A program made the position numbers and the translations under genes. From Flavobacteriaceae bacterium (GTDB lineage Bacteria > Bacteroidota > Bacteroidia > Flavobacteriales > Flavobacteriaceae): a stretch of DNA of 11,220 nucleotides. Below, piece after piece: positions 6,734 to 11,220 of the stretch. Each line of letters starts with the position of its first letter. Position 1 is the first letter of the stretch. A model generated the notes under the pieces. It ran no database searches. It was not told the origin of the DNA and saw only the letters and a program-made list of their open reading frames with translations. The stretch is from contig JAAZUX010000008.1 of NCBI GenBank assembly GCA_018623955.1, positions 1 to 11,220 of the forward strand, in the 5' to 3' direction.

Positions 6734-7969
6734 TTATTTCCAGTCACTGCTGGCCAGGCCGTTTAGGTCGTAAACTACTTTTCCGTCTCTAAGGGTGAGT
6801 TCACACTCGAGTTTTTGATTCCCTTTCATTCTTTTTCCTCGGGTATCGATAAAGCCAAAATCTCCTTTTCTGATATTGAGTAGCGTAACATCTGCCAAGC
6901 CACCCACACTCAAATGTCCTAGGTCTTTTCTTTGTATGTATTTGGCGGGCTGTGAGGTAGTAGCAGCAATCACTTCTTGGATACTGAGTCCCATGTTGAG
7001 GAATTTGGACATAACGTTATTGATGTTCTTCATTCCTCCGTTCATACTTCCGGTATGAAGGTCGGTACTGATGACATCGGGTTTTAACCCTTGTTGGATT
7101 GCAGGGACGGCCTGTTCAAAAAGAAAACTTCCCCCTCCATGTCCTACGTCAAAAACAATTCCTCTTTTTTGGGCTTTAAAAACATAATCTCTCACTTTCC
7201 CATTTTCAGCCACAATAGGTGTTCTCCCATTGACATGAGCATAGGCATGAGTAAATATATCTCCGGGCCTGAGTTTTTCCAAAAACAATTTGTCCAGAGG
7301 AAGCTCAGGATTGCTCCCGCCAAAATCAATCATTACGGGAATACTCCCTATTTTACCCGCCTCAACAGCAAGTTCTGTTGGAGTCCAGTCATAGCCCATA
7401 AAATGGGCGAGTTTGACTCCAACTACATGATCCTTATTTTGTTTGGCGACCATAGCAGTCATTTTAGGATTCATGTCGTCAATGTGTTGCTCCCTGTGTC
7501 CACCGCTCATTCCAGCACCTACTATATTTAAAAAGCAGAGCACTCTGGTTTTGGATGGATCGATTATTTGAGACTTGTAAAGCTCAAAATTCCTCCACCC
7601 GGGACTTCCCGCATCCACAACGGTAGTGACACCGGATCGAAAAGTGAATCCATCAGGAGGAACGGCAGAAAAGCTATTGGCCAAGTAGCGGTTATGGACA
7701 GTTCCATAGAAGTTGTGGGTGTGCATATCAATGAGTCCGGGACTGACAATCAAACCCGATGCATCCACTACTTTTTTGGCTTGATTTGCAGAAATTTTCT
7801 TTTCAATAGCAGCAATTTTATTTCCCTTGATGGCAAGGTCCATCACTTGATCTATGTTGTTGACAGGATCAATAATATGTCCTCCTTTGATAAGGATATC
7901 GTAGTTCTGCGCCAAAAGTGATCCACTCACCAGCACCAGAGCTAGGGACAATAATTTTAGTTTTTTCAT
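6734..7969 (-). CDS. Exported COG3964-type amidohydrolase/deacetylase
   Basis: I chose the ATG at 7969 (411 residues) over the in-frame TTG at 7990 because it gives a clean signal peptide, MKKLKLLSLALVLVSGSLLA. The mature protein is an amidohydrolase-superfamily TIM barrel with the small beta-sandwich around it. H83 and H85 in GLIDMHTHNF bind metal, K186 in VVGVKLAHF is the likely carboxylated bridging lysine, H241 is in FTHAYAH, and D303 in VISTDLHT is the catalytic aspartate. The layout matches the amidohydrolase/deacetylase group often misannotated as dihydroorotase; characterised members hydrolyse acetyl esters such as acetyl-(R)-mandelate. As I recall, cytoplasmic relatives occur beside SelA/DgaE-like genes, the same pairing as here. 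A signal peptide is unusual for the group. Its likely role is to deacylate the pathway substrate in the periplasm. Confidence 0.92.
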   Translation of the reverse strand: MKKLKLLSLALVLVSGSLLAQNYDILIKGGHIIDPVNNIDQVMDLAIKGNKIAAIEKKISANQAKKVVDASGLIVSPGLIDMHTHNFYGTVHNRYLANSFSAVPPDGFTFRSGVTTVVDAGSPGWRNFELYKSQIIDPSKTRVLCFLNIVGAGMSGGHREQHIDDMNPKMTAMVAKQNKDHVVGVKLAHFMGYDWTPTELAVEAGKIGSIPVMIDFGGSNPELPLDKLFLEKLRPGDIFTHAYAHVNGRTPIVAENGKVRDYVFKAQKRGIVFDVGHGGGSFLFEQAVPAIQQGLKPDVISTDLHTGSMNGGMKNINNVMSKFLNMGLSIQEVIAATTSQPAKYIQRKDLGHLSVGGLADVTLLNIRKGDFGFIDTRGKRMKGNQKLECELTLRDGKVVYDLNGLASSDWK

Positions 7970-8000
7970 GATTCCAGTTTTAAATTTCAATTTCCTTTGA

Positions 8001-9725
8001 TTATTTGTTGTTTGATTTTCTGTAGTTTTCTACTTCCTCAGCCGAAATACTTCCGGCTTTGTTCTCAAAGTGAGTTCTAATATAAGTCAAAACGTCGGCA
8101 ATTTGATCGTCATTCAAAAATGAATGCTGAGGCATCACACCATCATAAATCTCTCCATTGACCTCTATGGCCCCCTCCATTCCGTTGAGGATGAGGTGAA
8201 CCAATCGCTCTTTATCTCCGGTTACCCAATCGGTGCCATTGAGGGGTGGAAATCTTCCCGAGGCGCCCATACCGTTAGATTGATGGCATGCCATACAGTA
8301 TTGATTGTAGATTTTTTGACCAATGGCCAAATCTTCGGGTTCAATCCTGTCCTTGACAATATCAGGGGTTCTGATATGGGTCATTTTTTTTCTTTCTTCC
8401 ATTTGGGCTAACTCCTTTGTGCCAAATGTTTCTCGGTCTCCTTTGAATTGTACCTTCCAGATCCTGCCTTTTTCAGTTTCCCCAATATACATGGAACCAT
8501 CAGGAGCAAATGCAATCCCCATGGGTCTGAATTCTGCATCGCGGGGATTGACGATAGGGTCTACCCCCGCAAAACCATCGGCAAAAACTTCATAGGGCCC
8601 GGAGGGTTTGCCATTTTCGAAAGGAACAAATCCAATAAAATAACTGGATTGAGGATAGGGTGCTCTGTTGGTAGAACCGTGAAAAGCGATAAAAGCTCCA
8701 TTTTTATAGTGATCCGGAAAGGCATCACCGGTGTAAAAGACCAAATCGTTGGGAGCCCAGTGTCCTGGAAAACCTATTACAGGATCTTTGTAGTCGGCAC
8801 AGCGACCAATAATGGTTCCATCTCCACCATATTCCGGAGCCAGCACCTTTTTACCCTGCATTTGATCATAAAAGCAATAGGGCCATCCAAAGTGATCCCC
8901 TTTCTCTATTTTAATAAACTCCTCCGATGGAAGCAGGGCACTTTCCCATTGGCTAAAGTGATTGGGCCACAGCCGATGTAAATCGTCTCTTCCATGTACC
9001 ACTGAATACAAGCTCTGGTCCGAAGTATTCCAGTCCAATGCCACGATACTTCTCAGACCGCTGGCATAGAATTCTCCGTCTTTTTGGGTTTGCCCAATTT
9101 TCTCAGCGTCAAAACGCCAGATACCGCCGTGGTCCATCAATAAGGGACACGGGTCTTGGCCGGGTACCAAAGGTGTTCTCTTGGGGAGTTGGCAGGCGTT
9201 ATTGGGCGCACCAAAGGGAACAAAAATATGTCCTTCCTCATCAAAGGCAATGGGCTTGCCAATGTGCTCGTGAGATCCATGTGCATGATCGTCATGGACA
9301 ATGATCTCTGCCGCTCCCGTTGGAACCAGATTTTCCTCATCCAACTTGATTCTATAGACGGTGAGTTGAGAACTGAAATAGAGATAACCTTTGTATATTC
9401 TGGCTGCAGTTGAATAATTTCCTCTTTGTGGCAGGTGGTATTCTCCAAACTTGACCAAAGAGTCTGCAACCCCATCGTTATTGAGGTCTCTGATGGCAGC
9501 CATCACACCCGCTTCGCTGGGGCGTTTGAATTTGGCGTATAGATCACCATTTTCATTCACGGCCATATGGCGAACAGTTTCGGTAATACTGTCCACAAAA
9601 ACCGTGGCTTCAAAACCTTGGGGGAGGTAAAGTGGAGACTGAGTCGTTGGACTTTCACAACCTATAATTGTTACCAATAAAAACAGGTAAAATATTCGAA
9701 ATTTGTTCAGCATTAAATTCATCAT
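8001..9725 (-). CDS. Sorbosone/PQQ-type sugar dehydrogenase lipoprotein with C-terminal cytochrome c
   Basis: Residue numbers here count from the farthest upstream in-frame start, TTG 9749; the stated start (9725) is residue 9. Several ATGs compete (9743, 9740, 9737, 9725, 9722, 9713); the last gives a classic short lipoprotein signal with lipobox IIGC and C31. A six-bladed propeller (about 45-435) resembles L-sorbosone and soluble glucose dehydrogenases. H162 in EHIGKPIAFD is the probable catalytic histidine, R233 is in SGLRSIVALDW, and HGSTNRAPYPQSSY (357-370) and MGIAFAPDGSMYIGE (410-424) are family landmarks. A class I cytochrome c domain follows (about 472-565), with heme site C485-M-A-C488-H489 and axial M539 in GVMPQH. 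It should oxidise a sugar or alcohol outside the inner membrane and pass electrons to its own heme, then to the respiratory chain. PQQ dependence is inferred from the family; no PQQ synthesis genes are present. Confidence 0.87.
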   Translation of the reverse strand: MMNLMLNKFRIFYLFLLVTIIGCESPTTQSPLYLPQGFEATVFVDSITETVRHMAVNENGDLYAKFKRPSEAGVMAAIRDLNNDGVADSLVKFGEYHLPQRGNYSTAARIYKGYLYFSSQLTVYRIKLDEENLVPTGAAEIIVHDDHAHGSHEHIGKPIAFDEEGHIFVPFGAPNNACQLPKRTPLVPGQDPCPLLMDHGGIWRFDAEKIGQTQKDGEFYASGLRSIVALDWNTSDQSLYSVVHGRDDLHRLWPNHFSQWESALLPSEEFIKIEKGDHFGWPYCFYDQMQGKKVLAPEYGGDGTIIGRCADYKDPVIGFPGHWAPNDLVFYTGDAFPDHYKNGAFIAFHGSTNRAPYPQSSYFIGFVPFENGKPSGPYEVFADGFAGVDPIVNPRDAEFRPMGIAFAPDGSMYIGETEKGRIWKVQFKGDRETFGTKELAQMEERKKMTHIRTPDIVKDRIEPEDLAIGQKIYNQYCMACHQSNGMGASGRFPPLNGTDWVTGDKERLVHLILNGMEGAIEVNGEIYDGVMPQHSFLNDDQIADVLTYIRTHFENKAGSISAEEVENYRKSNNK

Positions 9726-9752
9726 TCTATCAATCATCATCATTATCAATTT

Positions 9753-10478
9753 TTATTGAAAATTTAAAATTCCAAAGTATTCGGGACGGTGAAAATCAGG
9801 TTTTGGGGTTTTAACTGGGTTCCAACTCAAATAATGTCGTTTGGTGGTATCGTCTCCACATTTATAAAAATTGGCATTGGAAACCAGTTTAGAAAAACTC
9901 AATCCTTCATCATAAGTAAAAATGGAGCTGGGAATGACCACTACCATTTCCCACTCAAAGGCCCCTGATTTTTCTTCAAAAGACTCCTTGCCCAATGTGG
10001 ACCAAGTTTTGATTTTTTGTTTGATCAATTCAGGAGGAATAAAAGTACGCTTCCCTCGTCCGGGCCCATAGGCCAAGTGTGAAGTGCCGATACAGTTAAA
10101 TTCAAAATTGTAATAGTTTCCGTTTTGAGCCGGATCGACAAAAAACTCAACACAACTGTCTCTGTGTACTGCCGAATTGGGATCCGTTCTTCGGGCCAAG
10201 ACATGTTCTTCTTTGACATAATATTTTAGGAACAAAAGACTGTCATCGTGAGCAATTCTAAAACCCACTTCGGGCTGGTAGGGAAATGCCTCCCATTCCA
10301 ACCAATCAACTTTATTGAGCGGGGTGTTTTGTTCCAAAGCCTTAGATACATTGTCAAAACTCAAAACGTCTTTGATCGAAATTTTTGGTACGTCTACACT
10401 TTGTTTATTCGTATTCATGTCGGAACAACTCCATAGACAGATCAAGATTATGAAGCTGATTTTTTGAAGTTTTATCAT
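9753..10478 (-). CDS. CBM9-like (carbohydrate-binding family 9-like) lipoprotein
   Basis: The 241-residue protein has a lipoprotein signal (MIKLQKISFIILICLWSC) with C18 as the lipidation site, followed by a Ser-Asp that may help surface export in Bacteroidota. The rest is one beta-sandwich domain of the CBM9/DOMON-like type. Landmarks are HRDSCVEFFVDP (105-116), NYYNFEFNCIGT (121-132) and the C-terminal HYLSWNPVKTPKPDFHRPEYFG. The domain probably binds a sugar or glycan end, and no catalytic motif is evident. It is the first gene of the operon and may capture substrate at the outer membrane or scaffold the dehydrogenase encoded next. Its stop lies between about 3 and 40 bases from the dehydrogenase start, depending on the start chosen. 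The family assignment is good; ligand binding is untested. Confidence 0.83.
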   Translation of the reverse strand: MIKLQKISFIILICLWSCSDMNTNKQSVDVPKISIKDVLSFDNVSKALEQNTPLNKVDWLEWEAFPYQPEVGFRIAHDDSLLFLKYYVKEEHVLARRTDPNSAVHRDSCVEFFVDPAQNGNYYNFEFNCIGTSHLAYGPGRGKRTFIPPELIKQKIKTWSTLGKESFEEKSGAFEWEMVVVIPSSIFTYDEGLSFSKLVSNANFYKCGDDTTKRHYLSWNPVKTPKPDFHRPEYFGILNFQ

Positions 10479-10523
10479 GCTTTAAATTTAATTTAATTAA
10501 TTTACAAATTGAAATTAAAATTT
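10479..10523. promoter_or_regulatory. Divergent promoter region between operon and lactonase gene
   Basis: Only 45 bases separate the two start codons, and almost all are A/T. Promoters for both directions must lie here or inside the opposing genes. For the minus strand, TCAATTTG (complement of 10505-10512) is one mismatch from the Bacteroidota -7 element TAnnTTTG, but I see no matching -33 element. For the plus strand, TTTG at 10463-10466 lies about 22 bases before a poor -7 match (TAATTTAA at 10489). Both are weak. The arrangement suggests shared regulation of the lactonase and the operon. Confidence 0.4.
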
Positions 10524-11220
10524 ATGAAAACTAAAATATTAGGAACACTAACAACACTATTGATCGTTTGTCTTTCGTGTGAACAAAAAGAAGTGCAGTA
10601 TCAATCTCAAGATTTAGTGTTTGTAGGCCAATATACTTCTGGCCTTGAGGGCCCCGCAGTCGACCAAGATGGCAACCTTTATTTTGTTAATCCAACGCAC
10701 AGTGGTTCTGTGGGGAAAGTTGATACGGAAGGAAATTTTAGTTTATTTATTGAGCATCTCCCCGAGGGAAGTACTGCCAATGGAATACGCTTTGGTCTAG
10801 ATCAAAGCATGTATTTGGCAGATTACACCGGACACAATGTTTTGAAAGTGAACCTGCAATCTAAAGAGGTCAGCGTTTATGCTCACGATTCACTGTTGAA
10901 TCAGCCAAATGATCTGGCGATCTGTTGCAATGATAGAATGTTTGCATCGGATCCCAATTGGAAAGAAAGCACAGGTCAGCTTTGGAGGATAGAAAATGGC
11001 CAATTCCACCTTTTGTCAAAAGAAATGGGAACAACCAATGGGGTGGAGGTAAGCCCCGATGAAAAGACTCTGTATGTCAATGAGAGTGTACAAAGAAGCG
11101 TATGGGCTTTTGATCTGGACACCGAAGGTAATATTTCCAACAAAAGACTTTTTCATCAATTTGATGATTTTGGGATGGACGGTATGCGTTGTGATGTTGA
11201 AGGGAATCTATACATCACAC
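10524..11220 (+). CDS. SMP-30/gluconolactonase (LRE) family lipoprotein, 3' end outside window
   Basis: The gene starts at ATG 10524 and stays open to the right edge, giving 232 residues. The signal MKTKILGTLTTLLIVCLSC has a lipobox ending at C19. The six-bladed propeller of the SMP-30/gluconolactonase family shows its metal site: E42 in GLEGPAVDQDG, N172 in TTNGVEVSPDEKTLY and D219 in GMDGMRCDVEGNLYIT. N129 in NQPNDLA is the usual substrate-side asparagine. The spacing is close to that of human regucalcin (E18, N103, N154, D204), so the enzyme should be an active, metal-dependent lactonase. It is predicted to open sugar lactones to aldonic acids outside the cytoplasm. That is the expected partner of the propeller dehydrogenase in the divergent operon, whose product would be a lactone. 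Perhaps one fifth to one quarter of the protein is missing. Confidence 0.92.
   Translation, partial: MKTKILGTLTTLLIVCLSCEQKEVQYQSQDLVFVGQYTSGLEGPAVDQDGNLYFVNPTHSGSVGKVDTEGNFSLFIEHLPEGSTANGIRFGLDQSMYLADYTGHNVLKVNLQSKEVSVYAHDSLLNQPNDLAICCNDRMFASDPNWKESTGQLWRIENGQFHLLSKEMGTTNGVEVSPDEKTLYVNESVQRSVWAFDLDTEGNISNKRLFHQFDDFGMDGMRCDVEGNLYIT

Larger units (their letters stand above)
1140..10478 (-). other. Nine-gene operon for a predicted periplasmic catabolic pathway
   Basis: Nine consecutive minus-strand genes are separated by only about 2 to 31 bases: CBM9-like lipoprotein, dehydrogenase-cytochrome c, amidohydrolase, BASS carrier, RraA-fold protein, Tat RidA, SelA-like PLP enzyme, lipoprotein RidA and serine hydrolase. 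No gap is long enough for an obvious internal promoter plus terminator. The eight soluble products all begin with Sec, lipobox or Tat signals. Co-transcription is inferred from spacing and orientation. A shared pathway is inferred from complementary chemistry: oxidation, deacylation, ammonia elimination, imine hydrolysis, aldol cleavage and uptake. No dedicated regulator gene is in the window. Confidence 0.75.

Noticed and set aside
6734..7990. Dihydroorotase, and the TTG start at 7990
   Set aside because: The COG3964 group is often mislabelled dihydroorotase; the export signal and context do not suit pyrimidine synthesis. The TTG start would put seven extra residues before a clean signal peptide beginning at ATG 7969.
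8448..8981. Long plus-strand open frame of 177 codons inside the dehydrogenase gene
   Set aside because: It lies wholly antisense to a well-supported propeller domain, has no recognisable motifs and no plausible start context; the same holds for the open frames at 1980-2366, 3229-3621, 4778-5146 and 7091-7531.
9711..9749. The ATG/CAT triplet run at 9735-9743 as a microsatellite or phase-variable repeat
   Set aside because: Only three perfect triplets are present, too few for slipped-strand variation; they code for three methionines before the likely start or signal peptide of the dehydrogenase.

Overview
The window looks like a piece of a Bacteroidota chromosome, probably from an environmental Cytophagales- or Flavobacteriia-type organism. 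The evidence is moderate GC content, A/T-rich leaders without clear Shine-Dalgarno sequences, many lipoproteins, an FG-GAP/VCBS protein end, a CBM9-like lipoprotein and a dehydrogenase fused to cytochrome c. Genes are packed tightly and no gene-free stretch exceeds about 50 bases. I saw no RNA genes, mobile elements or CRISPR array.

Layout. At the left edge, two plus-strand genes end a unit that starts outside the window: the C-terminus of an FG-GAP/VCBS repeat protein (1-405) and a cytoplasmic phytanoyl-CoA dioxygenase-family enzyme (410-1135). Four bases later, facing them, is the end of a nine-gene minus-strand cluster (10478 down to 1140) with gaps of about 2 to 31 bases, almost certainly one operon. 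In order of transcription it encodes: a CBM9-like lipoprotein; a sorbosone/PQQ-type dehydrogenase with a C-terminal cytochrome c; an exported COG3964 amidohydrolase/deacetylase; a bile acid:sodium symporter (BASS) family carrier; an exported RraA-fold protein; a Tat-exported RidA; a Tat-exported SelA/DgaE-like PLP enzyme; a lipoprotein RidA; and an exported class C beta-lactamase-fold serine hydrolase. Divergent from the operon, sharing a 45-base A/T-rich gap, is a lipoprotein SMP-30/gluconolactonase-family gene (10524 to the right edge, cut off).

How they may work together (inference). Every soluble product of the operon, and the lactonase, carries an export signal (Sec, lipobox or Tat), and the one integral membrane protein is an organic-anion carrier. 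The set reads as a catabolic route located in the periplasm. Hydrolases would release or deacylate the substrate. The dehydrogenase-cytochrome would oxidise a sugar to a lactone, which the SMP-30 protein opens to an aldonic acid. The PLP enzyme would remove ammonia from a 2-amino acid or amino-sugar acid, and the RidA proteins would hydrolyse the enamine/imine to a 2-keto acid. The RraA-fold enzyme would cleave that by retro-aldol reaction or decarboxylation, and the BASS carrier would import the product. D-glucosaminate or a related amino-sugar acid fits best, but the substrate cannot be read from the sequence. Two differently exported RidA proteins flanking an exported PLP enzyme are the most unusual element.
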